From: Deltaproteobacteria bacterium
Lineage (GTDB): Bacteria > Desulfobacterota > Syntrophia > Syntrophales > Smithellaceae
Reading direction: 5' to 3'
DNA: 9,046 bases
Assembly (NCBI GenBank): GCA_011046295.1
Contig: DSAV01000169.1
Coordinates: 1 to 9,046 of the forward strand
A program made the translations under genes and the position numbers. Positions 1 to 6,740 of this stretch are shown one piece after another; positions within the stretch are counted from its first letter, which is position 1, and the number at the start of each line of letters is the position of its first letter. Below the pieces are notes generated by a model, which was given only the letters and a program-made list of their open reading frames with translations, searched no databases and was not told the DNA's origin.

Positions 1-45
1 AATCTGGCGTTTGAGGTCGGCAGCAAAACTTCTTCGGTGCTTCAT
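1..45 (-). CDS. IS3-family transposase OrfA, first 15 codons (partial)
   Basis: The minus strand reads ATG at 45-43 and then MKHRRSFAADLKRQI, open to the window edge. The start resembles the first residues of IS3-family OrfA helix-turn-helix proteins (a basic M-K-x-R-R-x-F/Y start followed by a short E/D-L/F-K motif). An AAAGGA ribosome-binding site lies 7 nt upstream of the ATG, and the gene sits about 60 nt inside the putative terminal repeat, as expected. OrfA in this family is the DNA-binding part of the transposase and is usually joined to OrfB by a -1 frameshift. Only 15 residues are visible, so the call leans on the context of the terminal repeat. Confidence 0.55.
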   Translation of the reverse strand, partial: MKHRRSFAADLKRQI

Positions 46-106
46 GGCAAGATCCTTTCTCCCGTTTCCCGGGACTTGGGTTCCTGTCAACTACTCTAAC
101 ATATTT

Positions 107-131
107 TGTCCAACTTGGGGGGTGCAGTTCA
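107..131. repeat. Putative terminal inverted repeat of the IS
   Basis: This 25-nt stretch begins TGTCCAACTTGG and ends GGTGCAGTTCA on the plus strand. Its reverse complement has the TGAACTGCACC...TTGGACA pattern seen at the ends of IS150-like elements. The outer boundary is placed at 131, where the sequence turns AT-rich. The matching repeat at the other end is outside the window. Confidence 0.6.
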
Positions 132-152
132 TGAGCATAATAATTGAGAATC

Positions 153-187
153 AAATAAAAAGCGCACACCACAATAAGTGTGCGCTT
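153..187 (-). terminator. Intrinsic terminator for the minus-strand membrane-protein gene
   Basis: Positions 160-169 and 178-187 form a perfect 10-bp inverted repeat (AAGCGCACAC / GTGTGCGCTT) with an 8-nt loop. On the minus strand it is followed directly by TTTTATTT. It lies about 75 nt downstream of the stop of the minus-strand gene at 262-549. The plus-strand side has no U-tract of equal quality, so the terminator most likely serves the minus strand. Confidence 0.8.
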
Positions 188-261
188 AAGAAGTTTTGCA
201 TAAAAGATGATAAAAATCAGATTAAATAAATTTTAAATCAACCATCTAATTGAAATTATGA

Positions 262-549
262 TTATTTCGTTTCCTTTAATTTATTGAGTTCTTCTTTATA
301 TTTTTCCGCTTGGGCTTTGGCTGTTTCTGCTTCCTGCCTAATCTTTTCCAGCTTTTCATCATGGGACAATTTTGCATCATCAACTCTTTCCTGTATTTCA
401 TCTATTCCCACGTAAACAGCTAACGCGCCTCCGAGCAAAAGACAAATAGGAAATGCCCCTTTTACTATTGTCATAAAAGCCTCCCACCAGAAAAACAGGC
501 TAATCAATCCGAATACGGCGGAAACAATTCCTCCAATAAGTAAAGACAT
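262..549 (-). CDS. Small membrane protein with C-terminal coiled coil, unknown function
   Basis: This encodes 95 residues. I chose the ATG at 549 because GGAGG (561-557) stands exactly 7 nt upstream; a TTG two codons earlier overlaps that spacing and is less likely. Residues about 1-22 (MSLLIGGIVSAVFGLISLFFWW) form one hydrophobic segment. Residues about 29-50 (IVKGAFPICLLLGGALAVYVGI) form a second. The remaining ~43 residues are a charged, heptad-like helix rich in E, K, A and Q, with no Cys. Topology is therefore probably a hairpin of two membrane helices with a cytoplasmic coiled coil. I do not recognise a named family. It is transcribed divergently from the histidine genes, with its own terminator, so it is a separate unit. 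A role as a small scaffold or stress-related membrane protein would be speculation. Confidence 0.85.
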   Translation of the reverse strand: MSLLIGGIVSAVFGLISLFFWWEAFMTIVKGAFPICLLLGGALAVYVGIDEIQERVDDAKLSHDEKLEKIRQEAETAKAQAEKYKEELNKLKETK

Positions 550-555
550 AAGCAA

Positions 556-731
556 ACCTCCTGAAAATAAAAATCCGTTTGTTAATTTCGGCCACTTTTA
601 CAAATAAAAAGGTATCATGAAAAGAGCTTTGAGGCAAGGCTCAAATAGATGAAAATCAAAGATAAAAATAGTTCTTGATTAAAAGCAATTCATCATTTAA
701 GTATTGGTAACTTAATGAAGATATATGGATA
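556..731. other. Divergent intergenic region between membrane-protein gene and hisI
   Basis: This AT-rich 176-bp gap must hold the promoters of both divergent units, but neither is convincing. On the minus strand TTGCCT and TGATACCTT are separated so that a 17-nt spacer is possible (about 635-609), with a weak -10 and a TG extension. On the plus strand TTGATT at 675-680 has only a poor -10 17 nt downstream. A short inverted repeat, TTTGAG / CTCAAA, spans 628-645 with a 6-nt loop and could be an operator. There is no His-rich leader peptide or obvious attenuator ahead of hisI. Confidence 0.4.
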
Positions 732-1115
732 ATGGATGAGATGACTAAACCAGATTTTTCCAAAGCGGATGGTTTAATTCCTGCGATTGTTCAAGACGCC
801 GAAACCGGAGGAGTTCTCATGCTTGCCTACATGAACCGGCAGGCGTGGGAAGCAACCATTAAAACGGGAAAGGCGACTTTCTGGAGCCGCTCGCGGCAGT
901 CCTTGTGGGTAAAAGGGGAAACATCAGGAAATTTCCAATTAATTCAGGGCATTTTTATTGACTGCGACAACGACACAATACTTTTGCAGGTTAAACAGTT
1001 GGGCGGAGCGGCCTGCCACACAGGCTACGAATCCTGCTTTTACCGCAAATTGGACGGTAACACTTTTAAAATTGTTGGAAAAAAGATTTTCGATCCCGAG
1101 GAAGTTTATAAATGA
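732..1115 (+). CDS. hisI: Phosphoribosyl-AMP cyclohydrolase (monofunctional HisI)
   Basis: The product hydrolyses phosphoribosyl-AMP to ProFAR, the third step of histidine synthesis, in the cytoplasm. Its 127 residues are typical of the single-domain enzyme, with no HisE pyrophosphohydrolase domain attached. Family motifs are all present: LIPAIVQDAETG near the N-terminus, WSRSR at about 51-55, the metal-binding DCDND at 77-81 (Asp ligands for Mg plus Cys78), and the ACHTGYESCF block with Cys95 and Cys102 completing the zinc site. The start is uncertain. ATG at 732 has only a weak upstream GAAG, while the in-frame ATG at 741 gives MTKPDFSK, which lines up better with the usual N-terminus. The gene overlaps hisG by ATGA and appears to be the first gene of the operon. 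Confidence 0.95.
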   Translation: MDEMTKPDFSKADGLIPAIVQDAETGGVLMLAYMNRQAWEATIKTGKATFWSRSRQSLWVKGETSGNFQLIQGIFIDCDNDTILLQVKQLGGAACHTGYESCFYRKLDGNTFKIVGKKIFDPEEVYK

Positions 1116-1982
1116 AAGTTCTAAGACTGGGGATTCCCAAGGGATCCCTCGAAGAAAATACCGTGGATATTTTTAAAAAAGCCGGCTGGCGTATAACTTA
1201 TGACAACCGCAGCTATTTCCCTGATATTGACGATGCGGAAATGACCTGCTCATTGGTGCGTGCGCAGGAAATGTCGCGCTTCATTGAAGACGGAACGCTG
1301 GATTTGGGGCTTACCGGAATTGACTGGATTATGGAAAATGCTTCTGATGTCGTCGTGGTGCAGGACCTGATTTATTCCAAGGTTTCCATGCGGCAGGCGC
1401 GCTGGGTCCTTGTTGTCCGCGAAGATTCTCCTTACCAGAAAATAGAAGACATGGAAGGAAAAAAAATATCGACAGAGCTTGTTAATTTTACTAAAAAATA
1501 CTTTTCCGATAGAAATATTAATGTCAATGTTGAATTTTCCTGGGGAGCTACGGAAGCCAAGGTGGTGGAAGGTCTGGTGGACGCGGTCGTGGAAGTTACG
1601 GAAACCGGTTCCTATTAAGGCAAACAAGCTTCGAATTATTCACGAGCTGATGAAAACTAACACGCAGCTCATCGCCAACCGCGCGGCATGGGAAGAACCG
1701 TGGAAGCGCAAGAAAATCGAGCAAATAAAAACAATGCTTGTCGGTTCACTGCAGGCGATGGGGAAAGTCGGGTTAAAGCTCAACGTGCCGAAGGAAAACC
1801 TGGAAAAGGTGATGTCTCTGATTCCGGCACTGAGATCTCCCACTGTATCTGGCTTGTCCTCGGAGGATTGGTTTGCTGTGGAATCCATTGTGAGCGCGAA
1901 AGGAACGAGGGAATTGATTCCGCTTCTTTTGGAGGCGGGCGCCGAAGGCATAATAGAGTACCCTCTGAATAAGGTAATTTAG
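1112..1982 (+). pseudogene. hisG: ATP phosphoribosyltransferase, long form HisG, interrupted by a frameshift
   Basis: HisG joins ATP and PRPP in the first, feedback-inhibited step of histidine synthesis. Frame 1112-1618 encodes the catalytic part: LGIPKGSLEE at the N-terminus, then RSYFPDIDD, LGLTGIDW, KISTELVN, EFSWGATE and VEVTETGS. It stops at TAA 1616-1618, inside the phosphate-binding loop. The protein resumes in the next frame at about 1614 as IKANKLRIIHELMK and ends in a HisG_C ACT-like regulatory domain (about KVGLKLNVPKENLEKVM through GIIEYPLNKVI). Restoring the frame gives about 290 residues, full length for the HisZ-independent long form. The junction ggt-tcc-tat-taa is most simply a 2-nt loss from tcc-tct-att-aag, giving ETGSSIKANK. 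GAGG at 1098-1101 is the ribosome-binding site and the start overlaps hisI. Everything outside the junction is well conserved, so this is either a very recent mutation or a sequence error. Confidence 0.9.
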
Positions 1983-1987
1983 TAATA

Positions 1988-2575
1988 ATGATGAGAAAAG
2001 CCAAAATTATCCGCAAAACTAAAGAAACGGATATAAATTTTGAAATCGACCTGGACAAAACCGGTGAAACTAAGGTTTCCACAAGCATCCCTTTCCTTGA
2101 TCATATGCTGGAACTTTTATCCACGCACGGCCTTATGAAGCTCGTGGTCAAGGGCAAAGGAGACACGCAAATCGACGACCACCATCTGGTTGAGGATTTA
2201 GGAATTTGCCTGGGGCAGGCTGTGGGCAAGGCGCTGGGTAAAAAAACAGGCATCAACCGTTACGGCTCGGCGTGCGTGCCCATGGATGAATGCTTATGCC
2301 GCGTGGATTTGGATATTTCCGGCCGTCCCTATCTGATTTATAATGTCAAATACGCTCGTAGAAAGATTGGCGGTTTTGACCCCGCGCTGATTAAAGAATT
2401 CTTCAAAGCCTTCACGGATCATAGTGGTGTCACTTTGCATATTAACCTGCTTTACGGCAGTAACAGCCATCATATTATTGAGGCGATATTCAAGTCTTTC
2501 GCCCGCGCGCTGAAATGCGCGGTTAGTTTAAATGAAAACATCAGAGGAGTTCTGTCAACAAAAGGAAAACTTTAA
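1988..2575 (+). CDS. hisB: Imidazoleglycerol-phosphate dehydratase
   Basis: HisB removes water from imidazole-glycerol phosphate to give imidazole-acetol phosphate, the sixth step of histidine synthesis, using a pair of Mn ions. The 195 residues match the monofunctional enzyme (no HisN-type phosphatase domain). Visible motifs are PFLDHML (35-41), DDHHLVED (63-70), PMDECL (98-103), DISGRP (109-114) and GSNSHHIIEAIFK (157-169), which supply the metal-binding His and Glu residues. The C-terminal STKGKL is the usual ending. Two consecutive ATGs (1988 and 1991) are possible starts. There is no good ribosome-binding site (only AAGG at 1971-1974, too far away), and the hisG stop lies 5 nt upstream, so translation is probably coupled to hisG termination. 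Confidence 0.97.
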   Translation: MMRKAKIIRKTKETDINFEIDLDKTGETKVSTSIPFLDHMLELLSTHGLMKLVVKGKGDTQIDDHHLVEDLGICLGQAVGKALGKKTGINRYGSACVPMDECLCRVDLDISGRPYLIYNVKYARRKIGGFDPALIKEFFKAFTDHSGVTLHINLLYGSNSHHIIEAIFKSFARALKCAVSLNENIRGVLSTKGKL

Positions 2576-2594
2576 AAGCAGCGAGGTAAAGAAA

Positions 2595-3278
2595 GTGAGT
2601 AACAAAAGTTTTAAAAAAATAGCCTGCGCCGGAGGCATTATTATAGCCTTCAGCCTGACCGCGTCTTTATCGTGCCTTGCCGCTGAAAAGGCGGGACATG
2701 GCGAAAAAGCAGCCGTGGTCATCGGCGTTATCCCTTTTCAGGCGATGATACCGCAGGAGCCGGGAAGCATGGTCATCTGTCCCCTTTGTACCACCGGGCA
2801 CGCTGCGGGAAGAATTGCGGACGGCGCGGAAAAGATAGTCGAAGATATATTTGTTGAAAAATTAGGGGAATTTAAGAACATAATAATAATACCGCAAGAA
2901 CGGGTTGCAGGTGTCTACAAAAGAATTTCTGCGGAATCTCTCAGGAGACCTCTGTTTGATGTTCTAAAAAAAGCCGCGAATGAATTAGGCGCGGATGTTT
3001 TAGCTTTAGGCTATATTTACCGTTACATCGACAGGGTGGGATACGGCTACTCGGCAAAGAAGCCGGCTTCCGTGGCTTTTGAAATTTATATGATAAGTCC
3101 GCGCGAAGGTGAAATCATCTGGAGAGGCGTATTTGACAAAACACAGAAATCGCTGATGGAAGATTTATTCCAGATATCATCATTTTTTAAAGGCGGGGGC
3201 AAGTGGCTGACCGCCGAAGAACTTTCGAAGCAAGGCATGGCGGAAATATTCAAGAAATTTCCGGGCTTTACGCTTTAA
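2595..3278 (+). CDS. Secreted CsgG/LpoB-like envelope protein within the his operon
   Basis: I place the start at GTG 2595, which has GAGGT (2583-2587) 7 nt upstream; an ATG at 2532 would overlap hisB by 44 nt and put a charged stretch before the signal peptide. The 227-residue product starts with a signal peptide: basic NKSFKK, hydrophobic GGIIIAFSLTASLS, then SCLAAEK. Cleavage after LAA fits best, because the Cys at 27 lacks a canonical lipobox. The mature part has VVIGVIPFQ (41-49), a CPLC motif (62-65), EKIVEDIFVEKL, an A-N-E-LGADVLALGYIYRY block (128-144) and ASVAFEIYMISPREGEIIWRGVFDKTQKSL (158-187). The order 'IxPF - helix - LGADxLxxGxxxRY - Axxxxxxxxxx-GxxxWxxxFDxTQ' resembles CsgG, LpoB and TolB-N like periplasmic domains. 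The exact function is unknown to me. It has no obvious link to histidine synthesis and is probably just co-transcribed. Confidence 0.85.
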   Translation: MSNKSFKKIACAGGIIIAFSLTASLSCLAAEKAGHGEKAAVVIGVIPFQAMIPQEPGSMVICPLCTTGHAAGRIADGAEKIVEDIFVEKLGEFKNIIIIPQERVAGVYKRISAESLRRPLFDVLKKAANELGADVLALGYIYRYIDRVGYGYSAKKPASVAFEIYMISPREGEIIWRGVFDKTQKSLMEDLFQISSFFKGGGKWLTAEELSKQGMAEIFKKFPGFTL

Positions 3279-3358
3279 TAAATTACCGTTCAGGCGAAAT
3301 TATATTTTTTCTTTGCGAAATCAGCAGTTTTATTTCGTGTTTGTCCATGGAGTATTTT

Positions 3359-4093
3359 TTGATAATCATTCCGGCAATTGATATCAAAGATGGAAAGTGC
3401 GTGAGGCTGGCTCAGGGCGATTTTAACCGCGTTACCGTTTACGCGGATAATCCCGTGCAAATGGCGCAAACATGGGCGAAAAAAGGCGCGCAATTAATTC
3501 ATATTGTGGATCTCGACGGCTCCGTGGCAGGTAAGCCTAAAAACGCGGAAATTATCATACAAATAGCCCGGGAAATAGACGTGCCTGTCCAACTGGGAGG
3601 CGGCATCAGAAATATGAAAACAATCGAATTTTATCTCAAAAACGGTATTGCTGCCGTTATTTTAGGAACAGCCGCCTTGCAAAAAGAGGAAATTATACAT
3701 GAGGCCGGGAAAAATTTTCCCGGTAATATAATTCTGGGTATTGACGCGCTGGATGGTTATGTGTCTATTCAGGGATGGACGCAAAGAACACAGCAAAACG
3801 CGGTTGAGCTTGCCCGGCGCTTCGAGAATCGCGGGCTGAAAGCAATTGTATATACCGACATTAAACGAGACGGTATGGGAACCGGCGTGAATTTAGAAGC
3901 CACCAGGGCGCTGGCGCAAGCAGTTAACATACCGGTAATAGCTTCAGGCGGAGTCGCGACGATTGAAGATTTGCAAAAACTTCGGGATATTGAAGATTGC
4001 GGCATATACGGAGTTATTATCGGCAGAGCTCTTTACACGGGAGCAATCAAGCTGGAAGAAGCATTACATGCCATCTCAAAACCTCTGAATTAA
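3359..4093 (+). CDS. hisA: ProFAR isomerase (HisA)
   Basis: HisA isomerises ProFAR to PRFAR, the fourth step of histidine synthesis, in a TIM barrel. I chose TTG at 3359 because GGAG (3349-3352) lies 6 nt upstream and the product then starts MIIIPAIDIKDGKCVRL, the usual N-terminus, with 244 residues. ATG at 3347 lacks a ribosome-binding site and would add four residues. The catalytic Asp pair is visible as D8 (PAIDI) and D129 (LGIDAL). Other barrel motifs are VDLDGS (50-55), LGGGIR (79-84), GTAA (103-106), YTDIKRDGMGTG (165-176) and ASGGVAT (195-201), the two phosphate-binding loops being in the last and the LGTA segments. An 80-nt gap separates it from the upstream gene. The HisF paralogue, which usually accompanies HisA, is not found here. 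Confidence 0.96.
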   Translation: MIIIPAIDIKDGKCVRLAQGDFNRVTVYADNPVQMAQTWAKKGAQLIHIVDLDGSVAGKPKNAEIIIQIAREIDVPVQLGGGIRNMKTIEFYLKNGIAAVILGTAALQKEEIIHEAGKNFPGNIILGIDALDGYVSIQGWTQRTQQNAVELARRFENRGLKAIVYTDIKRDGMGTGVNLEATRALAQAVNIPVIASGGVATIEDLQKLRDIEDCGIYGVIIGRALYTGAIKLEEALHAISKPLN

Positions 4094-4114
4094 ATAACCA
4101 TGGAGGAACAAATT

Positions 4115-4459
4115 ATGTCTGATTGCGTTTTTTGTAAAATAGTCAAAGGGGAAATTCCTGCGGCGAAAGTTTATGAAGACGAGCATGTGCTCGCTTTTGA
4201 CGATATTCAGCCTATGGCTCCGGTGCATGTAATCATCATTCCCAAGCAGCATGTCTCCACCATGCTGGATGTTGATACCCATCAAAACAATCTTCCCGGT
4301 GAGTTAATCGCAGCGGCGCAGAAGGTGGCGCGGATAAAGAAAATTGCCGATTCGGGTTTTCGCTGCGTAATAAATTGCAACGCCGAAGGCGGGCAGGTGG
4401 TATTTCACCTGCACATGCACCTACTCGGCGGCAAAAAGCTGGAAGACCAGTTAGGCTGA
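4115..4459 (+). CDS. hinT: HIT-family nucleoside phosphoramidase (HinT-like)
   Basis: HIT proteins of this branch hydrolyse purine nucleoside phosphoramidates such as adenylated lysine. The 114 residues carry the diagnostic histidine triad HLHMHLLGG (H98, H100, H102; the middle His is the nucleophile). They also have the N-terminal CVFCKIVKGEIP with Cys4 and Cys7, part of a zinc-binding pattern in many bacterial members. VYEDEHVLAFDDIQPMAPVHVIIIPKQH is typical of the family. I chose ATG 4115 because GGAGG at 4102-4106 is 8 nt upstream; the ATG at 4100 overlaps that site and adds only MEEQI. The gene is 21 nt after hisA. HIT genes often sit beside histidine genes in this group of bacteria, although no direct part in the pathway is known. 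Confidence 0.96.
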   Translation: MSDCVFCKIVKGEIPAAKVYEDEHVLAFDDIQPMAPVHVIIIPKQHVSTMLDVDTHQNNLPGELIAAAQKVARIKKIADSGFRCVINCNAEGGQVVFHLHMHLLGGKKLEDQLG

Positions 4460-4477
4460 CACAGGGGGATAAATATT

Positions 4478-4924
4478 ATGGATTTTAATGTAAAACTAAA
4501 TAAAGAAATGACAAACGCGGCAAAAACCAAGGATAAATTAAGGCTTTCGGCTATCCGCATGATCAAAGCGGCGCTGCATAATAAAGAAATAGAATTAATG
4601 CGCCCGCTAAATGAAACCGAGATCATGCAGATTCTTTCGGTCATGACAAAGCAAAGAAAGGATTCCATCGAGCAGTTTACCAAAGGCGATAGAATGGATC
4701 TCGTGGAAAAGGAAGAAGCTGAACTCAAGGTCATACAGGAATTTTTGCCTCAGCAATTGTCTGAAGAAGAGATAGAGGAACTGATTAAAAAAGCAATTGC
4801 CGAAGCTGGAGCGGTTTCCGTAAAAGACATGGGCAAAGTGATGAAAATACTGATGCCGCAGATAGTCGGCAAGGCGGATGGCAAAGTGGCGGGAGAAAAA
4901 GTTAAGGCGATTCTTTCTTCATAG
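4478..4924 (+). CDS. yqeY: GatB/YqeY domain protein
   Basis: This encodes 148 residues matching the free-standing YqeY family, which resembles the tRNA-binding tail domain of GatB, the amidotransferase subunit. Its precise role is unclear, but a function in tRNA-dependent amidation or tRNA binding is assumed from the fold. Visible features are KLRLSAIRMIKAALHNKEIE (helical N-terminal half), MTKQRKDSIEQFTKGDRMDLVEKEEAELKVIQEFLPQQLSEEE (the most conserved block) and the C-terminal VKDMGKVMKILMPQIVGKADGKVAGEKVKAIL. AGGGGG at 4463-4468 serves as ribosome-binding site 9 nt before ATG. The position directly upstream of dnaG is the common arrangement. Confidence 0.95.
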   Translation: MDFNVKLNKEMTNAAKTKDKLRLSAIRMIKAALHNKEIELMRPLNETEIMQILSVMTKQRKDSIEQFTKGDRMDLVEKEEAELKVIQEFLPQQLSEEEIEELIKKAIAEAGAVSVKDMGKVMKILMPQIVGKADGKVAGEKVKAILSS

Positions 4925-4958
4925 AAAACATACCTATAAAAAGCCGGGAAAATATTCA

Positions 4959-6710
4959 GTGCGTTTTGATGATAATAAAATCGAAGAAGTCAAAACCAAG
5001 GTGGACATTGTCGAGCTGGTTTCCGAATACCTGACGCTGAAAAAGGCGGGGCGTAATTTTGTGGGCCTTTGTCCTTTTCATCAGGAAAAGACCGCTTCTT
5101 TTACCGTTAACAGGGAAAAGCAGATATTTTACTGCTTCGGGTGCGGTCAGGGAGGCAATGTCATCACCTTCTTCATGAAAATTGCCGGCAAATCATTTCC
5201 CGAAGCCATCAAAGATTTGGCGCAGAAAGCCGGTGTAGTTCTACCGACGCGCCTGACGAGCAAAGAAAGCCGTGAACGGGAATCGCTGAGGGAAAATATC
5301 ACCGCGCTGAATTTGCGGGCAGTGCAGCACTTTGCGCGCAATTTATATTCTCCCGCAGGAAGAGAAGCTCTTCAATACCTGGAAGGCCGGGGTATTCCCG
5401 ATGAAATAACCAAAAATTTCCGGCTGGGCTACGCTGCCGACAACTGGCGTTCCTTGACGAGTTATCTTGATGGCAGCGGTGTTTCTTTGAAGCTAGCCGA
5501 ACAGGCAGGCCTGATTATTGCCGGAAAGGGTGGAGATTTTTATGACCGTTTTCGCGGACGCCTGATTTTCCCCATTGAAAATGTTTTCGGTGAAGTGGTT
5601 GCCTTTGGTGGCAGAATTATCGGCAAAGGCGAGCCGAAATACTTAAATTCGCCGGAATCGCCTGTTTATGTAAAGGGACGTAATTTGTACGGCTTGAACA
5701 AAACAAAGGACAAAATACGCGAAAGGGGCTTCGCGCTGCTCGTAGAAGGTTATTTTGATTTAATTTCACTAGTCGGCGCAGGCATAGGAAACGTTGTAGC
5801 CACTCTGGGCACGGCGATTACCAGGGAGCACCTGGAGCTTTTGCGCCGTTATACAACGGATATTGTTACCCTTTTTGATCCTGATACGGCGGGGAAAAAA
5901 GCTCTCGACCGCAGCCTGGAGCTTTTTCTGGAAGCCCGCCTTAAGGCGCGTATTCTGATTTTGCCCGAAGGATATGATCCGGATGATTATGTAAAAAAAT
6001 TCGGCGGGGAAAAATTGGAGGATCTGATTTCACACGCCGAACCCTTGAGCGATTATTATATCGAAAATGTAATCGGCGCCGGAACAACATTTGAAGATAA
6101 ACGGGAAATGATAAAAAACGCCATGGAATTTATCGAAAAAGTCACTGATAATAAGGAAAAAGCCCTTTTTATAAAGCGCATAGCCGAAAAAACCGGCATC
6201 AACGAACAATTATTTGTAAAGGATTTCCCGCGGCGTGAATCTAAAAGCTACGGAACAAAATCAAAGCTGAGTGTTAATAACGACGCGGTAGAATTACACC
6301 TGATACAGCTTCTACTCGAATATCCACAAAAAACCGTTCAGGCGGAGGAGGAAAATATTTTTAATTATTTTTTGCAGCCCCAGCTCCAAGCTTTAGGAAA
6401 AAAAATTGCTGACACTTACAAATTTCTCGGATATGTCGACATCGGGGTAATTTTATCCGCTGACGAGGATGCGCCTCTGCGTGAAAAGATGTTCCAATTA
6501 ATGATTAAGGCTTTGCCTACCAATAATGCCATGCTGGAAAAAGTATTTACCGATAACATCCGTCAAATTAAGAAGAAATGGTTCAGAAATCAGCACCTGC
6601 AGATTAAATTAAAGCTGGGCAAAGCTCAGGAAAGCGGCAATAATACGCTGATAAATGAGCTTTTACGCGAAAAAGAAAACTTGCTAATGGAAGAAAAAGC
6701 ATTAAATTAG
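4959..6710 (+). CDS. dnaG: DNA primase
   Basis: DnaG makes RNA primers for the lagging strand and binds the DnaB helicase. From GTG 4959 it has 583 residues, the normal length. The GTG is chosen because the upstream 27 codons overlap yqeY, while GGGAA (4946-4950) lies 8 nt before the GTG and the product then starts MRFDDNKIEEVK. The N-terminal CHC2 zinc domain has C38, H41, C59 and C62. The catalytic core follows, with the conserved GRNFVGLCPFHQEK and FGGRIIGKGEPKYLNSPESPVYVKGRNLYGL blocks. TOPRIM residues are E263 (LLVEGYFD) and D307/D309 (LFDPDTAGKKA), then PEGYDPDDYV. The C-terminal part (from about 430) is a helical bundle matching the helicase-interaction domain, ending in LLREKENLLMEEKALN. 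All key residues are present. Confidence 0.98.
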   Translation: MRFDDNKIEEVKTKVDIVELVSEYLTLKKAGRNFVGLCPFHQEKTASFTVNREKQIFYCFGCGQGGNVITFFMKIAGKSFPEAIKDLAQKAGVVLPTRLTSKESRERESLRENITALNLRAVQHFARNLYSPAGREALQYLEGRGIPDEITKNFRLGYAADNWRSLTSYLDGSGVSLKLAEQAGLIIAGKGGDFYDRFRGRLIFPIENVFGEVVAFGGRIIGKGEPKYLNSPESPVYVKGRNLYGLNKTKDKIRERGFALLVEGYFDLISLVGAGIGNVVATLGTAITREHLELLRRYTTDIVTLFDPDTAGKKALDRSLELFLEARLKARILILPEGYDPDDYVKKFGGEKLEDLISHAEPLSDYYIENVIGAGTTFEDKREMIKNAMEFIEKVTDNKEKALFIKRIAEKTGINEQLFVKDFPRRESKSYGTKSKLSVNNDAVELHLIQLLLEYPQKTVQAEEENIFNYFLQPQLQALGKKIADTYKFLGYVDIGVILSADEDAPLREKMFQLMIKALPTNNAMLEKVFTDNIRQIKKKWFRNQHLQIKLKLGKAQESGNNTLINELLREKENLLMEEKALN

Positions 6711-6740
6711 CACCACTATAAATAAATTGGGGAGATATTA

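Larger units (their letters stand above)
1..131 (-). mobile_element. End of an IS3-family (IS150-like) insertion sequence, cut by the window edge
   Basis: Read on the minus strand, the element would begin at 131 with TGAACTGCACC, continue through a G/C-run terminal repeat ending in TTGGACA, and then have a leader of about 60 nt before a small ORF that starts like an IS3-family OrfA. The TG...CA type end and the spacing from end to first ORF fit the IS150 subgroup as I remember it. Only one end is visible, so neither the partner repeat nor a target duplication can be confirmed. The body of the element lies to the left of the window. Confidence 0.65.

Noticed and set aside
11..229. Plus-strand 72-codon open frame at the left edge
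   Set aside because: It runs across the IS terminal repeat and a terminator hairpin, has no ribosome-binding site and shows no protein-like pattern.
1610..1620. Programmed +1 frameshift in hisG
   Set aside because: The TAT to ATT slip has poor re-pairing and there is no upstream stimulator resembling the prfB type; a 2-nt deletion restores the family sequence better.
1250..1627. Minus-strand open frame opposite hisG
   Set aside because: It is a shadow of the hisG coding frame with no ribosome-binding site.
6711..6740. Separate rpoD promoter around TATAAA at 6717-6722
   Set aside because: No -35 element at a workable distance; the gap to dnaG is only 30 nt, so co-transcription is simpler.
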